Notes: a model not told the origin generated them from the sequence alone. A stretch of DNA of 64,000 nt from Stenopsyche tienmushanensis (GCA_008973525.1 WACJ01000130.1:248001-312000), one strand, 5' to 3'; positions 21,893 to 34,339 are shown, counted from the stretch's first letter. Program-made: numbers and translations.

Positions 21893-24800
21893 AACGTTTT
21901 TTTACGAACATTTTTTTACGTTCATGAACACCATGTCTAAGCTTGAACGAAAAACTGATGAACGCTGCAGACTTGCATCTTTTTTGACGTGCCATTTTGA
22001 TGTTTTAAAAGCAATATAATATATATTTTTTAATTACAAATTTAGTATTTTACATGAATGCCATAATAAATCCCAAAATGATTCATTTCATTATACGGTA
22101 TATTTACTGTGAAAAAATTTGTTAAAAATTGCCCATTTTTTGGCTCATCAAAGTGAGATGACCCCTTAAATTGTGTTTGTCGTCTCTATGAACATTTTTA
22201 GTAATTTTGGCTGTCCACCTTAATTTAAACTTTTTTTTAATTTTAACCCACGTTATATTAATATTAATAGCAAAAATATTATAATGGAGATAATATATAA
22301 TTAAAAAAAGTCAATACATTATTCTTTTTGCAATAAAATCTATGTTAATATTAAAACGATATATGGTAGGATATTTAGAGGCCTTAATTTCTTTTTAGTG
22401 ATTGCCTTAATGTGAGCCAAAGAGAATATTTTTGAGGAGCCTCATCAAAAAATTTTAATCCTCTACAGCCTCTTTTAGTAGCGCTAATCCACAAGTGTCG
22501 CGAATCAAGTCCTGGATCCTGCAGTTCTTCAGTTCGCAGTTTTTAAAATCTTTTATTGGAAATTCCACTCGATCTGAAGAGCTTCGACAGTAAGCGTCCT
22601 GAACATCAAAATTTCTATGGAGAAAAGCGAAACCCGATATTGTACATCACACACTTTTTTCACTACAAAGAACGCTTTTGTGTCCACCCTTCGAGAGAAT
22701 TCAACGACGTAATTAAAATTTTAACCGCACTTCTCGCTTACACCGCAACCAAAGTATCCTTACACACTTACATAGAAACAATGAAAATTCGCAATAATTC
22801 ACTTTTTGCTTTATGCCCCTTGAAAAATAGCAATAAATTAAAAAAAGCGAGAATTTATCGTCACTTGATAAAGTCTCGCGCTATAATGGAGGCTGAAATT
22901 CATTACTCGCTCTGAATGGATATTTTTATATTGGTATATTTGAATTGTATGCTGGAAACGGAATATTGAAGATGTTCGAAAATAAAAATCGTATACATGT
23001 TTATTTCGCAATGTCAACAACGCGCAGACTATCTCCAATTCTGGTAGAAATGGTTTTCTTTCATATGTTTTCCTATTGAAATATGAAAGTCAACATTTTT
23101 AACCCCCACGACATGCTTAAATTCGGTATTGGTAAAATATTTTTCAGCACACTCGAATAAGTATGATACCATGAAAGCTCACACGAGATGCTCGGTGGAA
23201 AAGTGGCACAACTCTACTTTTGTCACATTGAAATGTTACAAAATTTCATTTCATTTCACAACATGTTCGGGTGATAAATATTACAGAAATCAATTCCAGA
23301 GACAGGCCTAAAAAGTATGGGATATTGCGATGATGACAAACAAACGGAAGAAGAAGACAGCCGTTTTTCACAAGACACTTTCCAAGTAGAAACAAAGCAA
23401 TGACTTGACAAATATTATTCGTATTTGGTTCCAACAAAATACATGGTATCGAAGTGATTTATTGATTTTAAACGCGGCCGTATAAACGTCGATGATGCTC
23501 AGGGCCGTAACTAGGGCATGGAAAAGCAGCTAGCCCCCCAGCGGGCGCACTGGGTTTGGGGCGCAAAACACAGAATACTGACCCGATCGAAAGTTGCGCA
23601 TGGTTTTTATTTTACTCTATTCTACTTTACATAAACCAACAACACTGATTGACTCTGTTTTATTCGTTATATCAGCGGTCCGAAAAGCGGACCGATTGAG
23701 CATACAAACCTTATGGCTACTTCGTTCTCTTTTAGGTCTTTTCTATGATCTTTATGATCACGGAAGCAACGTAGCATCTAGATACTTTCTAATTTCATAT
23801 GGTATACCAAATACATATCATGGTCAGTGACATATTAGATGTAATTAAACTTTCTATTAAGCCTTGAATAACATTAAATTATATAATTAATGTACAAGAG
23901 TTTGATTTCATTATTGTTGAGATTTTAATAATATATTTGAACAGATGTTGTTTTAATGTGTGTTAAAATTCATTAAATATACATTATGTTTATTCATAAT
24001 TTATAGAGAGTAATTAAATACTTAGCATTGTTCGTTCATTGTATTACGACTACATGTGCTTAGTGCAAAATTTCTAGATAATCTGAATAAAATGTATGGT
24101 TATTTAGAAAAAAGGTGAAATTCGAAAATATAAATTTTGTTCTCTGGTCTAATTCAATGTTAGGGGTTTATGCGAGAAAAAAGTCATAGGGGTGCATATG
24201 TCAGTGTAATTTTGCAAAGTCGTAAAACAAATAGACGACGGCATAACTTTAGGGTTATACTTGGCATTAGCTGGAATAAAGTATTTTCACCCCTGTGTTG
24301 TTAAGGATATGCAAAATTTAATACCGCTCCCTGTTATAAGTAAAAGCACGAAAGTGTAAACGAGTACACCGCCCGTGTGATGTATACAGTAAGCCACTCA
24401 TATTATAATAAAAAAGTCCTTCTTATCTGGTTACCTCCTTATCCATAAAAACGAAAAGGTCACATAGATCATTAAAATAGACTAATCCTGTTATTCTTCA
24501 GCCCGTATAAAATTATTTTCTTTTTTATACTTGAGGGCGTCGAGAGCTTTATACTTTATAATGCAGTAGGATTGCGGTCGTAAACTGTTATTATACACAT
24601 TCAAAATCTTCGCCAACAAAGCTTGACATCGTGGATGTAGATTTTTCGACGCGGGGAGCAGATAATTTGTTTGGTAGCCGAATAAATCTTAAGCGGAGCC
24701 ATGATGCGAAATTCATTTAAGTTTTCAATCTTAGATGGGGTAATTAAATCAGTAAAGTTTCGCGATCGATTCAATAAGCTTGCTATGTTGACTCTGTCAC

Positions 24801-27451
24801 TTATGTTCGGGAAACTTTTAAGTAAATTATAAACTACAAAGAAAAATTATGCCACTCGTGGGAATGGAGTGTGGGAAGATTGGGGACTTTCGAGAAGTTC
24901 AGTTCGATGGAAGATTTTTAAGAAGTATGTCATTTTTTGTCCGCTTTTAGAACTATGCGACGAGTTAGAGTTTTCAACTGTATAATTCATTTTTCTTAAG
25001 AAAATTAAATTTTAGTAGGAAAAATATGTTTCAAAGACATACGATGCGAAAAAAGTTTTATATTAATGCCTACACATTTCATTATTTTTATATGTATTAA
25101 ATAATAACAGACGATATGCTACGTTAAACACAAATATGACTTAGCGAGGAATATTCTTGTTTAACTAATCTTCCATGTTTTGATAGTTTTACTGAAGTAT
25201 TTTAATAGATATAAGTGATAAACGAATAGTTACAACTAATTCTTAAATTTATATGTAAAAAAAAAAAATTACGAAATAGAAATATTTTTTCATGTAGTGG
25301 TGAATGTGATTATGTGATTAAGTCAAAAGATTTTTTTAGAATAGGAATTTTAAATAGAAGAGTAAACTTGGGTTGAGACTTCCACCGTCTGGACTCAAAT
25401 ACCCAAGGTTTATATTATAAGACTCCAGTATCTAATCAACTATATCACTTGATTGAATGTTCTTTAATTTTCAATAATATTTTAGCATATAGTAAGCAAT
25501 ATGTCTATTTTACGATTTATTTTATAAAGCAATCGTAGTTTGGATGGAAATATTCTATGGAATAGAATATATATTAGCCAGAAGAACTTATCAATTTGAT
25601 TCATGGATGTTCTCGCTTTCTCTTTATTGATTAAACTTAAACATCTTGGAGTTTCTGATTAAACTTGTTTAATTGATTATAATACATTTCTGCCATGATC
25701 GTTTTATTTAGTTTGAGAAATTCAAAGCGGATCATTTTGTACAAATTTCATCAAAGACATAAACGAACCCCTATTTCGGAGTAAAGCCAGATTTAACGTT
25801 TAAATAGCTATATCATTCGGAGATAACGATTTTTTAAGTTTTAAATCATCGTAAATTATCCATTTATCGTCTTCAATTACAATCTGATTAGATAATATAC
25901 ATATTTTTGGGTTTTAACGATATTTTATTCAATATTTTTTTTGCTGTGCATAATTTATATGGTGTCTAAATATCCATTTTATTCATATTGCTTATAGGAT
26001 TTAAATAGCAATGTACTATAGTTTATGAAAGTTTAAATTTCTGAGACAATCCTATGATAATATGAATTAGTTTTTATCGAAATTTAAGGGTTTTCTCAAT
26101 TTAGGTTCATCGTTTATGTATCCATTTCTTTATTAAAACCTTCAAAACAGTTTTGACATTTATTGGGCATTAACCGTTTTCCTCAAAGCCAATAAATCAT
26201 TTTGGAAGCTTCCGTATAAAAACATTAATTAACAACTTATAAAGCACCATTAACAAATCTATATCCTACTCAAATGTGGAAATTAAACCTGATTAAATCA
26301 ATTAATCACCAAATGTTTCTATTAGCCACATTCTTGCGGTTTCCGGATGGAAATTCTACATCTCTGGTTCACATTTGGGATTGTGTGCATTGATGAAATT
26401 AACATAGGCTTAATATTTTTATAATATAACATTTATTTAATATTATGTCAATTTGAGGTAGGATTAAATTTGAAATAAATTGCGAAAAATCGACCCCAAA
26501 TGAAGAAAAAAATGTTTAAAGCGAAAAAAAAATCTTAGTAATGAGTAATGTTTTATGCTATACTATTTATATATGAATGAATATTCTACCAATTTAAGCA
26601 TGGAATTAAAAAAAAGTTTAATTGAAAAAAGAAGAGACCGAGTTCTTCCTGTGAGAAGTTTTCATCCTGTGTGTAATGAGAATAAATAACATATTGTCAA
26701 GGATAGTTATTGTAGTAAGATTGAGATAAATGCCCAAAGTGGATGTGGAAAAGTCTAAATTTGAAATGGTGGCAGTTTTATCATCTTTGGCAAGATACAT
26801 TCAATTTTACATTGGATTTTTAGTTCTTTTAGATATCTATAAAGATCTTTTATCAAATTGATATTTCTTGTAAATAATGATCCTATGAATAATACATTGT
26901 ATATTTTTTTGGAGAAGTGATAATTATTTTTTTCCCAACAGTGCTATGGAATTACAACAGCAAATTATCTATACACGATAGCATTTGATTTAGTAGGTCT
27001 TGTATTAAATCGATATAACGTCAAATAGGTTTTTTATTTTGTTGATTTAAAATCATCTTTGCGTTTATGAAATGAACGCAAAAATGTTTTAATATTCCAT
27101 TCAAAGGATAATTAAAAAATTAATTTTGCATGTAAGTCTAACAAGTATGTCAGCCTGATTCCAGATATCTTTTTTGGCTTATAAGCAAAATTGCGTAACA
27201 TATTCATCTCATTCTTTATTACTAAGGAATATACAATAAACTGGGGATTTGAGCACGTTTTCTTATCTCGAGGCGGTACATTTAATAGCACATGAAATGT
27301 TCGCATTGAAATCGTATTGAATAGGTATAGGAATGGTATTGTATAGGTTGTGATAAGAAGAGAAGGGAGATGAATACGTTTGGATGTTAGACATTATCTA
27401 CTTCAATAGGAGGATCACCGAAGCCCTCCTTTGTATCTGAGCGCGGGTATC
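21893..27451. other. AT-rich stretch without recognised gene
   Basis: Just right of the satellite, ACGTT/ACGAAC and TTTTTTTACG fragments (21890-21925) look like degenerate satellite ends. A possible hAT-like end lies at 23.5 kb. A 119-codon frame at 22556-22915 starts at TTG and has no recognisable motif. The remainder shows nothing I can support. Confidence 0.5.
23500..23700 (+). mobile_element. Possible hAT-like transposon end(s)
   Basis: CAGGGCCGTAACTAGGGC at 23500 resembles hAT terminal repeats (CAGGG-CG-x-x-x-CTAGG) and opens a locally GC-rich stretch (CAGCTAGCCCCCCAGCGGGC and on) in AT-rich DNA. A second hAT-like start, CAGCGGTCCGAAAAGCGG, follows at 23673 and contains a perfect 7-bp stem CGGTCCG/CGGACCG with a 5-nt loop. 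I found no matching opposite end or 8-bp target duplication, so boundaries are unknown. Confidence 0.35.
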
Positions 27452-27469
27452 TTAACACATTACGGGCCG
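27452..27469 (+). repeat. piggyBac left terminal inverted repeat with TTAA
   Basis: TTAA then CACATTACGGGCCG. It matches the right end at 12 of 14 positions. Confidence 0.85.
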
Positions 27470-28593
27470 CAGAGTTTCGTATTAAACAGTACCTGGAGTC
27501 CGGGCGAATTTCACAAAAAATGAAAAAAATATACTTCCTTGGTAAAATTGACATAATTCCTAAACCAGTTAACAGATTGAAACAAAATTTTCTCAATACC
27601 TTCATAAGGATATGATACATAGTAATACATAAATGCAACAGTGGTTTTCAACATGTGATGCGCGTACCAGCGTGATAAAGTACAAAAAAGATAATTTATA
27701 ACATAAATACTATGAAAACTTGATGATATCATTAAATCTGATATCTGTTTCCTTGTGTGTATATTTTGAGTCAGTTACAAAAAAATCTAAGGTAAAAATA
27801 AACACGGATAGTTTAATACTCACACGAGTTTGACATTGACACGCATATTTGACAAGCACGTGTGTTATATGGTTCCAGTGGTACGCATTTATTTTATAAA
27901 TTATTATATAAAATATTGTCATATATATTATTCAAATATATTTATTTTCCAAAGGATAAGTTTCATTCAAATATAGAATTGTTTTTAGGGGTTAGGTTCT
28001 TACATTTTCTAGAGTGAAATTCGTATATAGTGCCATAAGTCAGTAAGTGTTATTATTATTTATTACAATATTTATAATTATTATATTTGTGAAGTGCATA
28101 ATTTTATTTTTTTAAATAATTTTAAATTACAATGGCGCTGATAAAATAGAGATTCCTCGAACACTTCACAACTCTAAAAAAAATCTCTAAAAGAGAAAAA
28201 AAATGACAAATTGTGTGAAACATGTTCTATACACTGGAGTCATTAGAAAAAAAAGGCAATATCGCTCTTATTCCACGAAACAAAATTTGCTAGGGAGAGA
28301 GCTTCATTTATCTATGAGGGCAACAGTAAATGACTTAAAGTTTGGCTGCTATCGGTCGTAATTTTTAATACATTGGTCTAAATGTATTTTACATTGATCT
28401 GAATTTATGTATATTTAATGTATCGTTTAGAATACAGAGGTCAGAATAAATAATTTACTGTTAAAAATTTATATAAAATGGTCATAATTTAAATGAAAAC
28501 CCAACTTAGCCAGTTAGTAACTTAGCCAAAATGCTTATAAAAATCTGACCGTATAATATTTTATTCAGATCGTTATTTTTATTTTGACCAATA

Positions 28594-28680
28594 GTTAATT
28601 CAAATTCTGACCAAAAGTTGATTTAAAATCTGACCAAAATAGATTTAAATTGGGACCATTTAATTTGGTGCTTAAACATT
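28594..28680. repeat. Degenerate 23-24-bp tandem repeat inside the element
   Basis: Three to four successive units, each beginning TTGACCA or CTGACCA and followed by an A/T-rich stretch with TT(A/G)ATTTAAA: at about 28594, 28617, 28640 and, weakly, 28664. It lies downstream of the transposase stop within the piggyBac-like element. Confidence 0.6.
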
Positions 28681-28939
28681 TTGAATGTCGTTAAATGAAA
28701 TTATTTAAAAATCACTCACCATTATGCAGGACTTAGGAAGTAGATTAAATACAACAAAATATTTTACGGTTGCTAACACAGTTCTTACTGGTTCACACAT
28801 CAAAAACTATTTACAAAAAAGTCAATATCACTAATTTTATGCATCTATATACTACACTACATAACTTATATATAACTACACTAAATGGCATCACTTATAT
28901 AGATAAAAAGTCAATATACTGTCTATACACCATATACGA

Positions 28940-30628
28940 TCAATACTTTTTTTTTGTGTGATAATCTTTGAAACAGTCACCTATATGCAGTGGAACCTGA
29001 CAATCTTTGCACATGAACGTCGTTTCTTTGCGAATTTTGTGTTTTTTACAAACACGACAAGATCTTCTCGGCTGTGTTTTATTATTCCCAATTGGAATTT
29101 TTACAGCGTTATGTTTTTTTAAATTACCAGACAGTCGATTTACTGAATCAATCCGAGGTGCCCGTGTACTCGTAGAAGGAATATTGATATTTTCATCGGT
29201 GGCATTTGAATTGGAATTTGTTAGCCATGCTTCCGCTGTATTTAACAAAAAATCATTGAATTTCATTTTGTTGTTCGGATTTAAATTTTGAAACACCCGG
29301 AAAGCATTAAATAGAGCACAATTCAGTAGATAAAAAAACACCTTTTTTGGCCATTTTTTGGTTTTGTGGACTAATGGATAATATGAAAGGTACTGATCCG
29401 CCAAATCTACCCCTTTCATGTAATTGTTATAGTCTACAATGGATCCGAGCTTTCGGACTGGCAAATTTGTTTTCCAGTCTATTTTACCTGTCTCTACTAT
29501 TGAGCTATTATGAATGGTCGAAATCATACGCACTATTCTCTTTTTATTTGTTTTCCAGGCTTCTACGAGGACTTCTCCTTTTCTTTTGTATTTTGATTCT
29601 AAAATTCCTAAGTTTACATTTTTTATGTCGTCCGGGACACCTCGATTTTTTCTAATTGTTCCACATATTCTAGTTTTTCTGGAAAATAAATGTTCAGCTA
29701 GTTGCACACTATTATAAAAATTATCTGCATATATGTGATGCCATTTATCTAAATAATCTTCACAAATATTAATAATTGTTGTTGCTAGATTTGTACCCGC
29801 TCCAGTATATAATTTGAAATTGCAAATATATCCGGTAGTGGATTCGCACAACATTCTATTTAAAATACCATATTTGATAATTTTTGACGGATTATATACA
29901 CCAAAACGTAGCGCGCCCCTCCAGGGAATCATTCCTTCATCCAACGACAAATTTTGCTTAGGTTTATAAACTTCATTGAATTTTTTCAAGAAGTAGTCTA
30001 GCACCTCTTGTATTTTTATAAGTCTATTTGCACCTTCTGGCACATTGTCGTTGTCCGAGAAATGTAAAAATGATAGGATTTGTTTAAACCTATTTCTGCT
30101 CATAGTTTCTCCAAAAATTTTTGTTTCAATTAAACGACATGTAGACCAATAAGCATTTATGCTCCATTTTCTTACAAGCCCCATAATTATTATCAAAGCA
30201 AAAATTTTTTTTAGCTCCGGCACTGTGACATTGGTCCATTTCGCTGTATGGTCTACATTTTTGTACTTGTGAGCATTTCTCTCCCGATATTTATTTGTTT
30301 CCTCCGAGAGTTTTGCAAATAAATAATCTCCAATATATAGCGACGCTACTTCGCCCACATCGTCAAAATGTTGAGGAAAGACTTTGACACCTGGACTCCC
30401 CTCAAAATTGTTATTAGATCTCGGTGGATCATAGTCGCTCCAATCCAATAGAATATCGTCCTCGTCAGAATCTTCTTCAGACGAAGCAAGATGCATTATC
30501 CGTGGTCGACTATTCCCGATAGATGAACCTGTGTCTGTTTCACTTTCACTTTCTACATCACTCGGAACATCGGATAAACAATCTTCAAATTGTTCCTCTG
30601 CAAAAGTATTCTCTTCTCTCTTATCCAT
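28940..30628 (-). CDS. piggyBac-like transposase (DDE_Tnp_1_7), intact, 562 aa
   Basis: Start ATG 30628 (MDKREENTFAEEQFEDCLSD); the frame extends 15 codons upstream but without another ATG. The N-terminus is strongly acidic, as in piggyBac proteins. The DDE core is complete. The first catalytic Asp is in LSLDEGMIPWRG (about residues 228-239), the second in HHIYADNFYNS (about 322-332), and the third region is DYNNYMKGVDLADQYLSYY (about 420-440). A Cys/His-rich C-terminus (CRVCKKHKI, MCKDCQVPLH, GDCFKDYH) corresponds to the cysteine-rich domain that binds terminal repeats. Length and domain order are typical. No frameshift or premature stop is seen, and the gene sits inside an element with TTAA duplications. 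The enzyme would excise and reinsert the element at TTAA in the nucleus. The lineage within the superfamily is not resolved. Confidence 0.96.
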   Translation of the reverse strand: MDKREENTFAEEQFEDCLSDVPSDVESESETDTGSSIGNSRPRIMHLASSEEDSDEDDILLDWSDYDPPRSNNNFEGSPGVKVFPQHFDDVGEVASLYIGDYLFAKLSEETNKYRERNAHKYKNVDHTAKWTNVTVPELKKIFALIIIMGLVRKWSINAYWSTCRLIETKIFGETMSRNRFKQILSFLHFSDNDNVPEGANRLIKIQEVLDYFLKKFNEVYKPKQNLSLDEGMIPWRGALRFGVYNPSKIIKYGILNRMLCESTTGYICNFKLYTGAGTNLATTIINICEDYLDKWHHIYADNFYNSVQLAEHLFSRKTRICGTIRKNRGVPDDIKNVNLGILESKYKRKGEVLVEAWKTNKKRIVRMISTIHNSSIVETGKIDWKTNLPVRKLGSIVDYNNYMKGVDLADQYLSYYPLVHKTKKWPKKVFFYLLNCALFNAFRVFQNLNPNNKMKFNDFLLNTAEAWLTNSNSNATDENINIPSTSTRAPRIDSVNRLSGNLKKHNAVKIPIGNNKTQPRRSCRVCKKHKIRKETTFMCKDCQVPLHIGDCFKDYHTKKKY

Positions 30629-30883
30629 ATTTAGGATGATATAAAATAAAAATTGACCAAAACACAAAATCAAAAAAACTAAATATGCATATGAATATCA
30701 CAATTATTTTACGAAACACACGAAACTGTTCTCAACGAAAAACACAAAAATATCTCAACGAAAAACATAAAAAGTAAAGTAATATTGTTTTATAGTTCAA
30801 AAACACAAAAAAAAAATGAAAAGACGAATATAGCGAGCAATTCTACGTAAACGTTACAAACGAAAGTTAGCGAAGAACTAAAC

Positions 30884-31135
30884 TGCATAATTCGATCTGG
30901 AATGTAAAATATATATTTTTTTCATAAAATGTCCAGGCTGCAAACCACACAGATTTTCTCAGAAATGACACACAATGGTGATCTGAGGGTATGCACTGCA
31001 TCATTCGGTCTGGAATGTAAAACATATGTTTGTTTTAACAATCGTCAGGATTGCAAAACACATGTGCATTTAGCGATGTAACAGATTTTTTTCAGGGATG
31101 ACACACAATGGTCATCTGGGGGTACACATAATAAT
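30884..31135. repeat. Diverged tandem duplication upstream of the transposase
   Basis: Two imperfect copies of about 115-135 bp. Each starts CTGCAT-ATTCG-TCTGGAATGTAAAA and ends GATGACACACAATGG-or AATGACACACAATGG- followed by TCATCTG-GGGTA or TGATCTGAGGGTA. The second copy has about 18 extra bases in the middle. It lies between the transposase start and the right end of the element. Confidence 0.75.
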
Positions 31136-31701
31136 TTAAGAAAAAAATTAAATTGTTTTCATTTTCTTCCAGTTTGCCACTGCAATTTACAGGCCCTCTA
31201 GTTTTTTCGTAAGCATTCTTGTAATTTGCAACTATTTTGCACACAGTTTCACAGTGTATTATGTGGTATTTGCATTTATTGATCTGCATCTCACATTACA
31301 AAATCAACGCATCAACGTCTTGAAACAAAATAAACGCATTTCGTACAACCACGTTATAAAAAAATAAATAATCTACTATAAAAATATTGTGGGTTCGTGA
31401 ATGGTTGATAACCCCTGGTTCTGGTAGAAAATTAAAATGATAAATTGGTCGTTAGATCTTATAATACGACGTACGTACGAAAAAAATGCAACAAGGGGCC
31501 TGTGCTGTCATACTAACCATTGGAGCAAATATGGGAGATCACATGTTTAGTCCTTAAATTTCGCAGTGAAAAAAAATTTTTTTTTATAATTTAAATTTTT
31601 TAGTCAAGTTTTAAATATATATAAGACCATCTCTCGGCAAAACTAGAAACAAATATAGCGTTGATATATTTTTTTTTGTACGTCAAAAGTTCATATAACA
31701 A

Positions 31702-31771
31702 AACACGCGAAAACGCGTGAACGGACCCACGAAAGTGCAGCGCGAAACACGCGAAAACGCGTGAACGGACC
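31702..31771. repeat. Subterminal direct repeats with ACGCG palindrome
   Basis: Two identical 26-bp copies (31702-31727 and 31746-31771), 44 bp apart. Each contains ACGCGAAAACGCGT, a perfect inverted repeat with a 4-nt spacer, followed by GAACGGACC. The second copy runs directly into the terminal inverted repeat. They are candidate transposase-binding sites by analogy with the subterminal repeats of piggyBac. Their GC content stands out against the host DNA. Confidence 0.85.
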
Positions 31772-31783
31772 GTAATGGGTTAA
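31766..31783 (-). repeat. piggyBac right terminal inverted repeat with TTAA
   Basis: Read on the minus strand: TTAA then CCCATTACGGTCCG, mirror of the left end. Confidence 0.85.
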
Positions 31784-32268
31784 AACACATATATTTTATT
31801 AAAAGGATCTCCCGATAGGGTGGAAATATATTCTCTATCTGAAGTATAGTGCCGTCGAGCGCTGATGAATTGTAAAATTTAATTATTAAAATCTCGGACC
31901 TGGGAGGATTTTACGATTGCTCGCGCTAATTCGAATTAAGGACTTTGTGGATCCTTTCTACCTGATGCAATCAAACTTGTCTATTTTGAGCGTTCGTGAT
32001 GCTCGGATTGGAGCAACTTCGTTAGTCCGATGTGCAGATGCTGTTTCCAGCAAAGAGAGCTCGATTTGTACACCGAGTATAAGCGTTCAAAGGGTTATCC
32101 AAATGCCAAGTGTTTTCGGGTGATAAAATCGGCGGATAAAAAGGTGTCGGCAAATATTTGTAATAACATATTTAATCATGTATTTATTTAATTCAATTCT
32201 TCCAAAAGCAAACTATTTAAATGTTTACTATGTCCGTTGGTACTTATGTTAAATATGTTATAATGATG

Positions 32269-32402
32269 ATATATAAACACCACTCAATAAGTTCGTACGA
32301 TTTAATTTGGAAGAAATTGCGACAAAAACAACCCCCAAAAAAGGAAAAAAAATGTAAACGATAAAAATCTTACGAACTTATTGAGTGATGTGTTATATAT
32401 AT
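32269..32402. mobile_element. Small MITE with about 33-bp terminal inverted repeats
   Basis: The left end ATATATAAACACCACTCAAT, continuing AAGTTCGTACGATTT, matches the reverse complement of the right end ATATATAACACATCACTCAA, continuing TAAGTTCGTAAGATTT, with few differences. The interior is only about 60 bp and non-coding. TA-rich flanks fit Tc1/mariner-type target duplication. It is too short to encode anything and would have moved by a transposase supplied elsewhere. Confidence 0.85.
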
Positions 32403-34339
32403 GAGTATACAGAATCGTTATATAAATCACTGAATATTTTTTTGATTATGTTGATAAACATATCGCGTAAAAATCACCATTATACTATTTCGCCTTGAAG
32501 TGAATACTTAACAAAATATTGCAAACGTATCTTGGGATTCAAATCTGGGGAAATTTGAGGTCAATCTGATCAGTTCACTGGTTTTGTGTGCCGGTATTGA
32601 GTCTACTTGAAATATTTATAAATATGAGAGGAAAACGATCTTCAAAGGCGATGTTTGCTATTCAATGCATGATCTGAGTAAGTCTTTACATTTTAATAAT
32701 CACTAGTTGTTTTAAATTTGCTCAATCTTCCGATAAATTTTTGGAGAAATTTTTATTTAAAACATGAATGTGTTGTTATCGATGGTTTGACAGCTGTAAT
32801 GAAATATGGTTGATTTTTTTGTTGCTTTTCTAAAAAAATAGTTTCATTTTATAGCTAATTAGACAAGAAAAATGTATTAGGCCATTTAAATACTGTCATT
32901 AAAAAAAAAAAAGCATTTAACCCTTAAAGTCTAAAGCTTAGTACTTATATTCAACAATAATGTTTTTTGTTTGGCTTAGGAATGGACAGATTTAAAAGTT
33001 CTTTACTAAAATTACAACACCCCAGGGTGACATTTACCTGAAGTTAAAAATGATTTCCTCTTTAAAAAAAAAGGAAAGCAATTACGATATAACGACGAAA
33101 TGAAAGAGCCTCGCATATTTCATATTTGAAGCTGCGATTCCGTATTCTCATCAAGGGGGAAACTAAATAGTTTTCATCTCCGGTCTTTAAGCCAGTTATT
33201 AGATCCCACGGGCATAATACAGAATCTCAAGCTTAGAAGGTCTCTCGCGTATGAGAGTTTCATTGTATTTTAAAGTTGAAATTCGCAATTATATTTTTTA
33301 ACAAAGCAAATTCGAAAAACTCATAAGTAACATGTGACATTTAAAATCAAAAGAGCTGAATATGCAGAGTATAGCTGTTATCTGACTGGACCTCGTCTAT
33401 CGACGATAATTGTTTTAAAATGCAGTCGGAGTTTGCATCTCCATTAATGGTAAATAGTATATTGGATTTAAATCGGTTTTTATTCAATTGTAGCGATTCG
33501 GAAAGCTCTTCGCAAAAATAATTGATTTAGCATATAACTGCCAAATCAATGAATGTTTAATATGAATCAGCATACAAATTGATATAAAACGCGACAAAGA
33601 AGTGACTGGAGCATGCGATCCTTTAGATACACATGTGGGCATCTGGTTTATACAATCTAATTTAATTTTAACGATTCAAAAAGCCACAATATATAGCTTT
33701 GTTATAAAAATTCGGATTCAAATACAATGTGGAAAAAATTGCTGTCCACATGTGAAAGACACTAGAATGCTACCCCATAAAAATCCTTCAATTTCTGAAA
33801 AAAAAAACCTATGGAGATTGCCTAAGTCTGATTAGATTTTAAACTATTTTTGGATTATATGAGTGATTTTGTTGTTGAAATTCATAATGAGGAATATGAC
33901 AACTTAGCAATTCTATGAGTAATGGTTATGATCTATGTTACTGTGGAAGTTTCAGCTGCAAAAATATAAAGACTCTTGAAATGAAAAACGATTCTTTAAT
34001 CTCAATGAATGTTGATAGGAAAATGATCATAATATAATGCGATGTTGAAGCATATGACGCTTTATCATAATGCATCTGATTATAAAGTTTTCGACGTAAA
34101 TCGGTTTGTAAAGTATAAGTGCAATAAACTTGTCAACGCGCATTTTAATCGAAAGCTGAAATATTGATACCCAAGTTTTGAATCAGATATTTAAAACATT
34201 CATATTGATAGCTTATGTGGAAGAACGATATTTCAGTCATTTATTAAGGGCGCCAAATGAAAATTCTTGTAAAGATTCTGAATCACTAGTTTTTCGTCTT
34301 AAGCAGACGGCTAAGGATGGCATAAATTTATCAAAAAAA

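Larger units (their letters stand above)
27452..31783 (-). mobile_element. Full-length piggyBac-like transposon with TTAA target duplications
   Basis: TTAA at 27452-27455 and at 31780-31783 flank a 4.3-kb element. Just inside, the left end reads CACATTACGGGCCG and the right end (reverse complement) CCCATTACGGTCCG: 14-bp terminal inverted repeats with two mismatches. piggyBac elements insert at and duplicate TTAA. One intact transposase gene reads leftward, with about 1.5 kb of non-coding sequence beyond its stop and about 1.15 kb before its start. The right end has two perfect 26-bp direct subterminal repeats. All parts needed for transposition appear present, so this may be a recently active copy. 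Confidence 0.9.

Noticed and set aside
22556..22915. 119-codon plus frame
   Set aside because: Starts at TTG, the first ATG is far inside, and no motif or splice support is visible.
29007..29717. Plus-strand frames of 67-102 codons within the transposase gene
   Set aside because: Antisense shadows of the intact minus-strand gene.
30629..30673. Fifteen extra N-terminal codons of the piggyBac transposase
   Set aside because: They start at TTG; MDKREEN at 30628 is the first ATG and begins the usual acidic N-terminus.
31917..32123. 68-codon plus frame of relatively high GC
   Set aside because: No motif, no early ATG and no convincing splice sites. It is mentioned only as part of the gap description.
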